Origin: Shimia sp040370365
GTDB lineage: Bacteria > Pseudomonadota > Alphaproteobacteria > Rhodobacterales > Rhodobacteraceae
NCBI RefSeq assembly: GCF_040370365.1
Contig: NZ_BAABWQ010000002.1
Span: forward strand, 248,001 to 312,000
Length of the DNA: 64,000 bases
Direction: 5' to 3'
Part shown: piece after piece, positions 42,449-50,697 of the stretch
How positions within the stretch are numbered: the first letter of the stretch is position 1
Layout of the letters: each line of letters opens with the position of its first letter
Notes under the pieces: generated by a model
Told to the model about the DNA's origin: nothing
Databases searched by the model: none
What the model saw: only the letters and a program-made list of their open reading frames with translations
Program-made: the position numbers and the translations under genes

Positions 42449-44614
42449 ATGAAACGCAAAATTACAGTCTCCTTCGCGATCCTTATGATCATCGTAACGG
42501 CCATCAGCGTTATGGCTGGTTTGGCAGGAATCTCGCTTTACTCGCACGAAATGCGAGACGAGATGCAGCTTCGAGTTAAAAAAATCGAAGAAGCCAATGC
42601 TGCCATAGAAACGCTAAAGGTCGAATTTCTGACGGCCCGCCGCGCAGAGAAAGACTTCCTGCTGCGGCTTGATGACAAGTATGTCGACAAACATGCTTCT
42701 GTCGTTTTGCGTATGAATGAACAAATCGAAATTCTGGAACGTGTGCTTCCCGAAATTCCTGGTCTTGAAGAGTCGATTGCCAATCTTCCAATGCTGATCG
42801 AAAATGCGACCCAATACGTCCTCAGTTTTCAAGATGTGGTCGACAGCAACCACCGATTGGGCCTCACCGATACGGAAGGGCTGCGCGGTGAGCTGGCCGC
42901 CGCATCGGACACGGTCACCGAGAGCCTCAAAGATGTCGCCATCCCTGTCTTGAAAGTCAATGTGCTGACAATGCGCCAACACGAGAAAGACTTCATCATC
43001 TCAGCGGACCCAATTTGGCTGGAAGAAGTCAACGCGCGCCTGCAAGAGTTCGAAGCATTTCCAGTTTTCTTCTATGACAATGCTGCACAACGTGAAGGAA
43101 TTTTGCCGGTGATGGCGGCCTATAAGGTGGCCTTTGAAACGTTGGTCCAAGAAACACTGAAAGAGCGCGGCTCCCGCGAGCAGGTCTCTGCGCGCTACTC
43201 CGATGCCGCTCCCTATATGGATGCCATTGTCCAAGACGTCGCCGTAGCACTGGATCATGTCCGCGTAGAGAGCGATCAGCTCAGCCAAAGGGCGCAAGCC
43301 AGCTCTCAGTGGGCTGCAATCGCAGGGGCGTCGATCTTTGCCATCTTTGCTCTCCTTTTGGCACGTGGCATCGCCAAGCCATTGAAGCGAATTGATGTCG
43401 TCCTTAAAGACATGATGAACGAAGACTTCTCCAAAGATTTGCCAAAGTCCAAGATGCGAGAGCTTTCGGCCATTTCTGAGGCAGTTGGAGACTTCCGCAA
43501 AACCGAAGAAACCAAAGTGCACATGACCCGTGAGATCACCAAAGTGATCGAGGCCTGTGGCGAAGGTGATTTCTCCCGTCGTATTGACGTCGAAGGTGCA
43601 GAAGGCGTCTTCAAAGATCTCGGTCAGGGTGTGAACACCATTGGTGAAGTGGCTGAAAAAGGTCTGGGCGACGTTCAGGTCGCATTGGATACCCTAGCGA
43701 CAGGTGATCTCACGCATGAGATGCCAGATGGCCAAAAAGGTGTCTTCAAAGATATCTCTGATGCGATCACCCACTTGACCGACAGCCTTGACGGCATGGT
43801 GCGTCAGCTGTCCGCATCTGGCCAAGTCCTCAACAATACCTCGCAAGAGATCTCGTCTTCTGTCGATGATGCTTCTCGGCGTGGAGAAATCTCTGCGGCG
43901 TCCTTGGAAGAAACCTCATCCTCGCTGCAGACCGTCGCAGAAACCGTGAACCACACTGCCAACAGTGCTCAAGAAGCACGTGCACACGTCAACGACGCAC
44001 AGAAGAAGGCAGAAACCACACGTGATGTCGCGGACCAAACTGTCGCTGCTATCCAGAAAATCAAAGAGAGTTCCGATGCGATTTCTCAGATATCGGGATT
44101 GATCGAAGACGTCGCTTTCCAAACCAATCTGCTGGCGTTGAACGCAGGCGTGGAAGCTGCTCGTGCCGGCGATGCAGGTCGCGGCTTTGCAGTGGTTGCC
44201 TCCGAAGTTCGCGCACTTGCACAGCGCTCATCCGAAGCGGCACATGAAATCAACATGCTGATCTCCAGTTCACAATCAGAAGTGGCAAACGGCGTCGACC
44301 TAATGGATGAAACCGGCAACTCACTCGGTGAAATCATGCAAGCCGTAGAGCAGGTCGTCGGAAAAGTGAACGAGATTGCCGAGAACGCCGTGGAGCAGTC
44401 CACCGGGCTGAAAGAGGTGAACGCGGCCGTGGAAAACCTCGACCGCGACAGCCAGAAGAGCGCGGCCATGCTCGAGGAGACTGCAGCGTCAGGACAAGTC
44501 CTGTTGGGAGAAGCGGAAAACCTTGTTCGTGCGGTGGACGGTTTCACGCTCAAGAGTGAAGCAGCCGAGCCCAAGTCCGAAGATACATTGGATGAGGAAT
44601 GGGATGCGGCCTAA
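42449..44614 (+). CDS. methyl-accepting chemotaxis protein with HBM-type sensor domain
   Basis: About 721 residues. It has an N-terminal TM helix, a ~250-residue periplasmic helical domain (two long helix pairs, RAEKDFLLR and RQHEKDFII repeats at the ligand-facing helix, as in helical bimodular domains), a second TM (AAIAGASIFAIFALLLARGI), a HAMP and linker, and the signalling domain with the hairpin motif EDVAFQTNLLALNAGVEAAR. The MA domain has QTVAETVNHTANSAQEARAH before it. It relays an unknown ligand signal to CheA/CheW. The ATG at 42449 gives a normal N-terminus, as the longer frame from 42404 has no family text. It lies in the rplP-rpmC break, oriented against the ribosomal genes, with its own terminator. 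Confidence 0.9.
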   Translation: MKRKITVSFAILMIIVTAISVMAGLAGISLYSHEMRDEMQLRVKKIEEANAAIETLKVEFLTARRAEKDFLLRLDDKYVDKHASVVLRMNEQIEILERVLPEIPGLEESIANLPMLIENATQYVLSFQDVVDSNHRLGLTDTEGLRGELAAASDTVTESLKDVAIPVLKVNVLTMRQHEKDFIISADPIWLEEVNARLQEFEAFPVFFYDNAAQREGILPVMAAYKVAFETLVQETLKERGSREQVSARYSDAAPYMDAIVQDVAVALDHVRVESDQLSQRAQASSQWAAIAGASIFAIFALLLARGIAKPLKRIDVVLKDMMNEDFSKDLPKSKMRELSAISEAVGDFRKTEETKVHMTREITKVIEACGEGDFSRRIDVEGAEGVFKDLGQGVNTIGEVAEKGLGDVQVALDTLATGDLTHEMPDGQKGVFKDISDAITHLTDSLDGMVRQLSASGQVLNNTSQEISSSVDDASRRGEISAASLEETSSSLQTVAETVNHTANSAQEARAHVNDAQKKAETTRDVADQTVAAIQKIKESSDAISQISGLIEDVAFQTNLLALNAGVEAARAGDAGRGFAVVASEVRALAQRSSEAAHEINMLISSSQSEVANGVDLMDETGNSLGEIMQAVEQVVGKVNEIAENAVEQSTGLKEVNAAVENLDRDSQKSAAMLEETAASGQVLLGEAENLVRAVDGFTLKSEAAEPKSEDTLDEEWDAA

Positions 44615-44650
44615 GCGGCTGCACTTCATTTGAAACCATTAAGCTAAAAG

Positions 44651-44679
44651 GCCTCTGCCCGTTCGGCAGGGGCTTTTTT
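44651..44679 (+). terminator. rho-independent terminator after the chemoreceptor gene
   Basis: GCCTCTGCC / GGCAGGGGC stem with a 5-nt loop followed by TTTTTT on the plus strand, 36 bp after the stop codon. Confidence 0.92.
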
Positions 44680-44762
44680 GATCCAAGTGTTGCTACTGAA
44701 ACAAGAAGACAACTCAAGGCGCTGCCGGACTCGAATGTTGAAGTGAGGCGGTTCATGAATTT

Positions 44763-44798
44763 GACAAAAAAGCCTCCGCCAGTTGCCCGGCGGAGGCT
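44763..44798 (-). terminator. rho-independent terminator after rplP
   Basis: On the minus strand a perfect 10-bp stem AGCCTCCGCC / GGCGGAGGCT with an 8-nt loop, followed by TTTTTTGTC, 38 bp after the rplP stop. It ends the rplB-rplP block at the cluster break. Confidence 0.93.
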
Positions 44799-44835
44799 CA
44801 ATTCTTTGGCTAGGCAAGCAAAGCTCGCCAAACCT

Positions 44836-45249
44836 TTACCAGTCTTCGCGAACCACGACGCGCGTTTTGACCGGAAGTTTCATCGCGGCAAGGCGCAGAG
44901 CCTCACGTGCGATGTCTTCGTCAACACCGTCGATTTCGAACATCACGCGACCTGGCTTAACTTTGCAAGCCCAGTAATCCACAGAACCTTTACCTTTACC
45001 CATACGGACTTCGGTAGGCTTGGAGGTCACAGGAGTGTCTGGGAAGATACGGATCCAAACACGGCCTTGACGTTTCATGTGACGGGTCATTGCACGACGT
45101 GCTGCCTCGATTTGGCGAGCAGTCACACGCTCCGGTGTGGTTGCCTTCAGGCCGAAGGAGCCGAAGTTAAGGGTGGAACCACCCTTAGCCAGACCCTTGA
45201 TGCGGCCTTTGTGCATCTTGCGGAATTTAGTACGCTTTGGTTGAAGCAT
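44836..45249 (-). CDS. rplP: 50S ribosomal protein L16
   Basis: 137 residues, full length: LQPKRTKFRKMHKGRIKGLA, GFGLKATTPERVTARQIEA-like text and GKGKGSVDYWACKVKPGRVM. It helps form the A-site region of the 50S subunit. It is the last gene of the rplB block; rpmC, normally next, is 5.9 kb further on. Confidence 0.97.
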   Translation of the reverse strand: MLQPKRTKFRKMHKGRIKGLAKGGSTLNFGSFGLKATTPERVTARQIEAARRAMTRHMKRQGRVWIRIFPDTPVTSKPTEVRMGKGKGSVDYWACKVKPGRVMFEIDGVDEDIAREALRLAAMKLPVKTRVVVREDW

Positions 45250-45262
45250 TGATCAGTCTCCC

Positions 45263-45970
45263 TTAGCGACGACCGCCTGCACCGCGAGGTGCTGGGCCAT
45301 CCTGGACTTCTTGAGCGCGGCGATCACGTGCTTGTGGATCATGTTCCATGATCTCGCCTTTGAAGATCCAGGTTTTGATACCAATGATCCCGTAAGCGGT
45401 CGTGGCTTCCACATGTGCGTAATCGATGTCGGCACGCAGGGTGTGCAAAGGCACTCGGCCTTCACGATACCATTCGGTCCGTGCGATTTCTGCACCACCC
45501 AGACGGCCTGCAACGTTCACCCGGATACCCAGGGCGCCCATACGCATAGCGTTCTGAACGGCACGCTTCATCGCGCGACGGAAAGACACACGGCGCTCCA
45601 GCTGCTGAGCGATAGACTCGCCAACCAGCGTTGCGTCGAGTTCCGGCTTGCGCACTTCAACGATGTTGAGGTGCAGCTCGGAGTCAGTCATCGCAGCGAT
45701 CTTCTTGCGAAGCGTTTCGATGTCAGCGCCTTTTTTGCCGATGATCACGCCCGGACGTGCAGTGTGAACAGTCACGCGGCACTTCTTGTGCGGGCGCTCG
45801 ATGATCACACGTGCGATACCAGCTTGCTTACACTCAGTTTTGATGAACTCACGGATTTTGATGTCTTCCAGAAGAAGATCACCGTAGTCCTTAGTGTCAG
45901 CATACCAGCGGCTGTCCCAGGTGCGGTTCACCTGAAGGCGCATGCCAATCGGATTGACTTTATTACCCAT
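45263..45970 (-). CDS. rpsC: 30S ribosomal protein S3
   Basis: 235 residues: GNKVNPIGMRLQVNRTWDSR, KH domain GVIIGKKGADIETLRKKIAA, and RADIDYAHVEATTAYGIIGI near the C-terminus, with a GGRR tail. Its ATG overlaps the last base of the rplV stop. Confidence 0.97.
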   Translation of the reverse strand: MGNKVNPIGMRLQVNRTWDSRWYADTKDYGDLLLEDIKIREFIKTECKQAGIARVIIERPHKKCRVTVHTARPGVIIGKKGADIETLRKKIAAMTDSELHLNIVEVRKPELDATLVGESIAQQLERRVSFRRAMKRAVQNAMRMGALGIRVNVAGRLGGAEIARTEWYREGRVPLHTLRADIDYAHVEATTAYGIIGIKTWIFKGEIMEHDPQARDRRAQEVQDGPAPRGAGGRR

Positions 45971-46350
45971 TAGGCTTGCTCCTCAACTTGACGCACCTTG
46001 ATGGTGAGTTCCGAGAACGGCTTGATAATCTTGCCGAAACGACCACGAGCACGTGGACGACCACGCTTCATAGTCAAGTTTTTACCCACATAGGCCTCAG
46101 CAACGACCAGAGAGTCGACGTCAAGGTTGTGGTTGTTCTCGGCATTGGCAATCGCGGACTGAAGGCATTTCTTCACGTCCTGTGCGATCCGCTTGTTGGA
46201 AAAAGTCAAATCGGTCAAAGCCTTCTCAACTTTCTTGCCGCGGATCATGCCGGCCACTAGGTTCAATTTCTGCGGGCTGGTGCGAAGCATGCGGGTTTTC
46301 GCCATTGCTTCGTTTTCGGCCACGCGGCGGGGGTTCTTTACCTTGCCCAT
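45970..46350 (-). CDS. rplV: 50S ribosomal protein L22
   Basis: 126 residues with the alphaproteobacterial start GKVKNPRRVAENEAMAKTRM, then the exit-tunnel loop region (NLTMKRGRPRARGRFGKIIK). It overlaps rpsC by one base and begins 3 bp after rpsS. Confidence 0.97.
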   Translation of the reverse strand: MGKVKNPRRVAENEAMAKTRMLRTSPQKLNLVAGMIRGKKVEKALTDLTFSNKRIAQDVKKCLQSAIANAENNHNLDVDSLVVAEAYVGKNLTMKRGRPRARGRFGKIIKPFSELTIKVRQVEEQA

Positions 46351-46353
46351 GAC

Positions 46354-46632
46354 TTACTTCCGTTTCGCTTTTTTGTCAGCTGCGTGACCGTAATAGGTAC
46401 GAGTTGGCGAATATTCACCAAACTTCTGACCAATCATGTCTTCAGTGACGTTCACAGGGATGTGCTTCTTGCCGTTGTAAACACCAAAAGTCAGACCCAC
46501 AAACTGGGGCAGGATGGTGGAACGACGAGACCAAATCTTGATGACTTCGTTGCGGCCGGAATCGCGCGCTGCTTCGGCTTTTTTAAGCACGTAAGCATCG
46601 ACGAAAGGACCTTTCCATACAGAGCGAGACAT
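46354..46632 (-). CDS. rpsS: 30S ribosomal protein S19
   Basis: 92 residues, full length: SRSVWKGPFVDAYVLKKAEA, IKIWSRRSTILPQFVGLTFG, GQKFGEYSPTRTYYGHAADK. It lies 3 bp after rplB. Confidence 0.97.
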   Translation of the reverse strand: MSRSVWKGPFVDAYVLKKAEAARDSGRNEVIKIWSRRSTILPQFVGLTFGVYNGKKHIPVNVTEDMIGQKFGEYSPTRTYYGHAADKKAKRK

Positions 46633-46635
46633 AGA

Positions 46636-47478
46636 TTAACGTCCCTTCTTCTTGGCGTGACGCGAGCGGATGATAAGCTTTTGCGACGCTTTGTTCTTGT
46701 TGCGGGTCCGTGCACCTTTGGTTGGCTTACCCCAAGGAGTAACCGGGTGACGACCACCAGAGGTCCGGCCTTCACCACCACCGTGAGGGTGATCGATCGG
46801 GTTCATGACCACACCACGGACGCTTGGACGTTTGCCTTTGTGGCGCATACGACCGGCTTTACCGTAGTTCTGGTTGGAGTTGTCGGGGTTGGACACGGCA
46901 CCAACGGTGGCCATGCATTCCTGACGCACGAGGCGCAGTTCACCAGACGACAGGCGGATCTGAGCGTAACCACCGTCACGACCCACAAACTGAGCGTATG
47001 TACCAGCTGCACGGGCGATCTGGCCGCCTTTGCCTGGCTTCAGCTCGATGTTGTGAATGATCGTACCGATTGGCATGCCAGAGAATGGCATTGCGTTGCC
47101 CGGCTTGATGTCAGCCTTAGCAGAGGCGATCACCTGATCACCAACAGCCAGACGCTGAGGAGCAAGGATATAGGCCTGCTCGCCGTCCTCATATTTTACG
47201 AGTGCGATGAACGCAGTCCGGTTCGGGTCATATTCGATCCGTTCAACGGTTGCGGCTACATCAAATTTGTTGCGTTTGAAATCAACGATCCGGTAGAGGC
47301 GTTTCGCCCCACCACCGCGGCGACGCGATGTGATCCGTCCGGTATTGTTCCGGCCACCCGATTTCGTCAGACCCTCAGTGAGGGATTTGACGGGGCGTCC
47401 TTTCCAGAGCTCCGAACGGTCGATCAGCACCAACCCACGTTGGCCCGGCGTCGTCGGCTTATACGACTTAAGTGCCAT
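46636..47478 (-). CDS. rplB: 50S ribosomal protein L2
   Basis: 280 residues with the peptidyl-transferase-associated C-terminus PIDHPHGGGEGRTSGGRHPV and the RNA-binding middle. It begins the rplB-rplP block and has its own promoter (47655-47683) because rplW is followed by a terminator and the Rhs-tip module. Confidence 0.97.
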   Translation of the reverse strand: MALKSYKPTTPGQRGLVLIDRSELWKGRPVKSLTEGLTKSGGRNNTGRITSRRRGGGAKRLYRIVDFKRNKFDVAATVERIEYDPNRTAFIALVKYEDGEQAYILAPQRLAVGDQVIASAKADIKPGNAMPFSGMPIGTIIHNIELKPGKGGQIARAAGTYAQFVGRDGGYAQIRLSSGELRLVRQECMATVGAVSNPDNSNQNYGKAGRMRHKGKRPSVRGVVMNPIDHPHGGGEGRTSGGRHPVTPWGKPTKGARTRNKNKASQKLIIRSRHAKKKGR

Positions 47479-47654
47479 GCTTTCTGTCTTCCGTGTGCAT
47501 GCAAAGAGCGTGCTCTCTGCGTAGATGAAGGCCCCTGCTCGCTGGTTTTGAATTCAAACCAACTACTAAGGTGCCAATGTTATAGGCCCCCGTAGGTGCC
47601 CGACTCTCAAAAGTGAGCAGCCCCAGAACGAATCTGAGGCCACACGACTTGCGC

Positions 47655-47683
47655 GATATAGCGGGGATGGGGGGGGGTGTCTA
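47655..47683 (-). promoter_or_regulatory. promoter for rplB-rpsS-rplV-rpsC-rplP
   Basis: On the minus strand TAGACA (47678-47683), a 17-bp spacer holding a run of nine C, and TATATC (47655-47660). The leader to rplB is ~170 nt. The remaining bases up to 47823 show nothing recognisable. Confidence 0.72.
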
Positions 47684-47823
47684 TAGGAGGACTTGTTTTT
47701 GTTGGTTTCCCAAAAGAGCATTGTCGAAATTACTACGCCATCCTCTGTCAGCGACAGATTTCACCCGACTCAGGCCGAATAGACCAAGCCGCACTTATTT
47801 TTCAGCCAACTCAGTGCTGTGCG

Positions 47824-48066
47824 TCACTCGCCGTCACTTCCTGCCTTCTTAAAAAGAAATCCAAACAACCTATCAAAAAAACTTATCAAAAGGGGCACTA
47901 AAAGAAGGTAAAATAAAATTGCGCCAAATAGCGCCACTTGACCAGAAAAATCAAAATGCAGCAGCCAACGACTGAGACTCAATGCTGGAAAAATCTGCAC
48001 CAAATCGATTGCGATCAATGCGATTCCAATTGTTCCCCAAAAAAAAGACTGCAATCCAGAAACCAT
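47824..48066 (-). CDS. small membrane protein, candidate immunity protein of the Rhs-tip toxin
   Basis: 80 residues with two strong hydrophobic segments (FFWGTIGIALIAIDLVQIFP and VALFGAILFYLLLVPLLISF) and a charged C-terminus. It begins 6 bp after the stop of the Rhs-tip gene on the same strand, so it is very likely co-translated. Immunity proteins of membrane-acting toxins are often small inner-membrane proteins, so position plus topology make it the likely immunity protein. No family recognised. Confidence 0.62.
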   Translation of the reverse strand: MVSGLQSFFWGTIGIALIAIDLVQIFPALSLSRWLLHFDFSGQVALFGAILFYLLLVPLLISFFDRLFGFLFKKAGSDGE

Positions 48067-48072
48067 TTGAAG

Positions 48073-48918
48073 CTACCTTATTCTACCCGAAAGCACGCCT
48101 GCAATGAAATCGACTCCAACATCAAGTCCAACGTTTCGGGCTTCATTGACTCGATGCCCCACTTCACCAAGCGCGGACAAGATACCAAGAGACATGGATG
48201 CTTCTGCACCAAATTTCTTTACCATAAACCGGCCCACCACGCCCCCAATAACCCCGCCAGGTACCATTCTTCCGGCGACGTAGGCAGGACTCCCCTTTCT
48301 CAACTGTTGACGCACATAGCTTGCGATTTCACGACGGACATGCGGGGGCGAACTCTGATATAAATCTAATGCAGCCGCAATTGCGGCTGCACCATCGGAA
48401 CAGGATTGAATGCACCTTGAAAGACCCATCAAACCAGCTCCAATCCCCTTTGGAAAATTCTCAGTAGCGGCGATTCCCCGGATATTTAATATATCATAAA
48501 CCTCAGTTCTGAAGCTGCGAGACCTATCGAAGTTACCTGAATGCACCTCCAGACTCTGGGTTCTACTGCCAAATTCATTGGATGAATAGTTTACTGGATC
48601 ATAGACACCCACAGTATGCATACCATCGACGTCTCCCGCACCGAAGGAGCGCTCGGCATAATCGTTCGACCAACGGTCTGTACGGCTATCGTAAGTTTCT
48701 CTACCGTCTTCGTGATCAGTCCAACCGGTACTTGTCGATCCACCGGGATTGTAGGGAATATTGCCTTCTGGATCTGCCAAATTGATAGGATCATTGTGAG
48801 AGTACGCATATCGATTGGTTCCAACAGCAGGATCGCTAGCCTCGAACCAGTCAGGTTGAATGAACATCGCGGATACTTGCGTCGCGGCGATCAAAAATCC
48901 AATTTGCAAAACAATCAA
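48073..48918 (-). CDS. secreted Rhs-tip protein with variable C-terminal domain
   Basis: 281 residues. A short signal peptide (residues 1-17, MIVLQIGFLIAATQVSA) is joined directly to MFIQPDWFEASDPAVGTNRY and AYSHNDPINLADPEGN, which is only the last ~35 residues of an Rhs core ('R-F-I-Q-P-D' and 'N-R-Y-A-Y-x-x-N-D-P-I-N-x-x-D-P-x-G-N'). The whole YD-repeat shell is missing. After DPEGN a hydrophilic stretch follows, then a glycine- and alanine-rich helical C-terminus (AGRMVPGGVIGGVVGRFMVK) that could insert into membranes; no enzymatic motif is seen. It starts with TTG, and the ribosome site is weak. A possible promoter is TTGTTG, 17 bp, TATAGA just downstream of the rplW terminator stem. The neighbour downstream is a membrane protein, the likely immunity protein. 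Confidence 0.75.
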   Translation of the reverse strand: MIVLQIGFLIAATQVSAMFIQPDWFEASDPAVGTNRYAYSHNDPINLADPEGNIPYNPGGSTSTGWTDHEDGRETYDSRTDRWSNDYAERSFGAGDVDGMHTVGVYDPVNYSSNEFGSRTQSLEVHSGNFDRSRSFRTEVYDILNIRGIAATENFPKGIGAGLMGLSRCIQSCSDGAAAIAAALDLYQSSPPHVRREIASYVRQQLRKGSPAYVAGRMVPGGVIGGVVGRFMVKKFGAEASMSLGILSALGEVGHRVNEARNVGLDVGVDFIAGVLSGRIR

Positions 48919-48991
48919 TCAAATTAACACAGCAAAAACTCTCCCGGAGCGTGTTTCCCCACAACTCTATACAATTGCATTCAGGAGACAA

Positions 48992-49024
48992 CAAAAAAAA
49001 CCCCCCGCCATCACTGGCAGGGGG
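48992..49024 (-). terminator. rho-independent terminator after rplW
   Basis: On the minus strand CCCCCTGCCA / TGGCGGGGGG forms a 10-bp stem (one G-U pair), followed by TTTTTTTTG, 29 bp after the rplW stop. It separates the rpsJ-rplW block from the Rhs-tip module. Confidence 0.92.
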
Positions 49025-49052
49025 CTTTTCAATGTCTCAAAGAAAGCAGTCC

Positions 49053-49349
49053 TTACAGACCGGTGGACACGTCGATTGTGTTGCCTTCTTCCAAGGTCAC
49101 GTAAGCCTTTTTCACGTCTTTACGCTTGCCAAGCTGGCCGCGGAAACGTTTGACTTTACCCTTGGTGATGGTGGTGTTGACCGCTTTGACCTTCACACCA
49201 AAGAGCGCCTCTACGGCTTCTTTGATCTGGGGTTTGTTGCTGTCGATCGCCACTTCAAAAACCACGGCACCGTTCTCAGACGCCATTGTGGATTTCTCGG
49301 TGATGACCGGCTTGCGGATCACATCATAGTGTTCTGCCTTCGCGCTCAT
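49053..49349 (-). CDS. rplW: 50S ribosomal protein L23
   Basis: 98 residues: YDVIRKPVITEKSTMASENG, KEAVEALFGVKVKAVNTTIT. It sits at the exit tunnel and docks trigger factor and SRP. It overlaps rplD by 4 bp and is the last gene before the Rhs-tip insertion; rplB would normally follow. Confidence 0.97.
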   Translation of the reverse strand: MSAKAEHYDVIRKPVITEKSTMASENGAVVFEVAIDSNKPQIKEAVEALFGVKVKAVNTTITKGKVKRFRGQLGKRKDVKKAYVTLEEGNTIDVSTGL

Positions 49350-49963
49350 TTCAGTCGAGCCTCCAGTGCTTCGATCCCCGCCTTGGTGATCACCAGAGTG
49401 TCACGCTTGAGGATGTCATAAACGTTCGCACCCATTGTTGGCAGGATATCCAGACCTTCAATGTTGCGCGATGCTTTCAGGAAGTCTTCGTTCACAGAAG
49501 CGCCGTCGATGACCAGAGCACGTTTCCAGCCCAGGTTTTTCACCTGTTTGGCCAGAGCAGCAGTCTTGCCCTCAGAAGCGGCATCTTCGATCACAACCAG
49601 CTCACCTGCTTTCGCTTTCGCGGACAGTGCGTGCTTCAGACCCAGCTTGCGGAACTTCTTTGGCAGGTCGTGGCCGTGGCTACGCACAACTGGACCTTTG
49701 TAGATACCACCACCACGGAAGATCGGCGCATTACGGTCACCGTGACGTGCGCCACCGGTGCCTTTTTGGCGATAGATCTTCTTTGTGGAGTAAGAAGTTT
49801 CAGAGCGGGTCTTCACCTTGTGAGTGCCAGCCTGCGCGTTGTTGCGCTGCCAACGGACCACACGGTGCAGGATGTCCGCACGTGGTTCCTGACCGAACAG
49901 ATCTTCGGACAGTTCAACCGAACCGGCTTTGGAGCCGTCAAGTTTGATCACGTCAAGTTTCAT
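49346..49963 (-). CDS. rplD: 50S ribosomal protein L4
   Basis: 205 residues: GSKAGSVELSEDLFGQEPRA, and the exit-tunnel loop TSYSTKKIYRQKGTGGARHG. In E. coli L4 also represses the S10 operon. Both ends overlap neighbours by 4 bp (rplC, rplW). Confidence 0.97.
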   Translation of the reverse strand: MKLDVIKLDGSKAGSVELSEDLFGQEPRADILHRVVRWQRNNAQAGTHKVKTRSETSYSTKKIYRQKGTGGARHGDRNAPIFRGGGIYKGPVVRSHGHDLPKKFRKLGLKHALSAKAKAGELVVIEDAASEGKTAALAKQVKNLGWKRALVIDGASVNEDFLKASRNIEGLDILPTMGANVYDILKRDTLVITKAGIEALEARLK

Positions 49964-50685
49964 GCTTCACCACCTTCCGCAGGCGCTTCTTCAGCCGGAG
50001 CTTCCGTTGCTGCTGCTTTTACGGCTGCCGGGAAAGGCAGACCTTCAGGAGCTTTCTTCTTCACGGCGTCCTTAACGGAGACCCAGCCACCTTTGGAGCC
50101 AGGAACGGCACCTTTGATGAACAGAAGACCGCGGTCAGCGTCAGTTTTGACAACTTCGAGGTTCTGCGTGGTCACGCGGACTGCGCCCATGTGACCGGCC
50201 ATTTTCTTGCCTTTGAAAACCTTACCGGGATCCTGACATTGACCAGTCGAGCCATGCGAACGGTGGCTGATCGAGACACCGTGTGTCGCGCGCAAACCGC
50301 CGAAGTTGTGGCGTTTCATAGCACCGGCAAAACCTTTACCGATCGAGGTGCCCGCAACGTCCACTTTTTGACCTTCAAGGAAGTGCTCAGCGGAGATTTC
50401 CGCACCGACTTCAATCAGACCTTCAGCTGGAACGCGGAACTCAACCAGCTTGCGCTTTGGTTCCACTTTCGCTGCTGCGAAGTGGCCACGCATGGCTTTG
50501 GAGGTGCGTTTGGCCTTTGCTGTACCCGCGCCGAGTTGAACAGCGGTGTAACCGTCTGTCTCTTCGGTGCGCTGAGCAACAACTTGCAGGCCGTCGAGGG
50601 AAAGAACGGTCACAGGGATCTGTTTACCGTCTTCCATGAACAAGCGGGTCATGCCCACTTTTTTCGCGATAATACCGGAGCGCAT
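49960..50685 (-). CDS. rplC: 50S ribosomal protein L3
   Basis: 241 residues: RSGIIAKKVGMTRLFMEDGK, NFGGLRATHGVSISHRSHGS (with the conserved GQCQDPGKVFKGKKM site, Gln methylated in many bacteria) and an alanine- and glutamate-rich C-terminal tail. It lies 12 bp after rpsJ. Confidence 0.97.
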   Translation of the reverse strand: MRSGIIAKKVGMTRLFMEDGKQIPVTVLSLDGLQVVAQRTEETDGYTAVQLGAGTAKAKRTSKAMRGHFAAAKVEPKRKLVEFRVPAEGLIEVGAEISAEHFLEGQKVDVAGTSIGKGFAGAMKRHNFGGLRATHGVSISHRSHGSTGQCQDPGKVFKGKKMAGHMGAVRVTTQNLEVVKTDADRGLLFIKGAVPGSKGGWVSVKDAVKKKAPEGLPFPAAVKAAATEAPAEEAPAEGGEA

Positions 50686-50697
50686 CAGATACTCTCC

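Noticed and set aside
46384..47595. 403-residue plus-strand ORF opposite rpsS and rplB
   Set aside because: Antisense shadow; no ribosome site and no family text.
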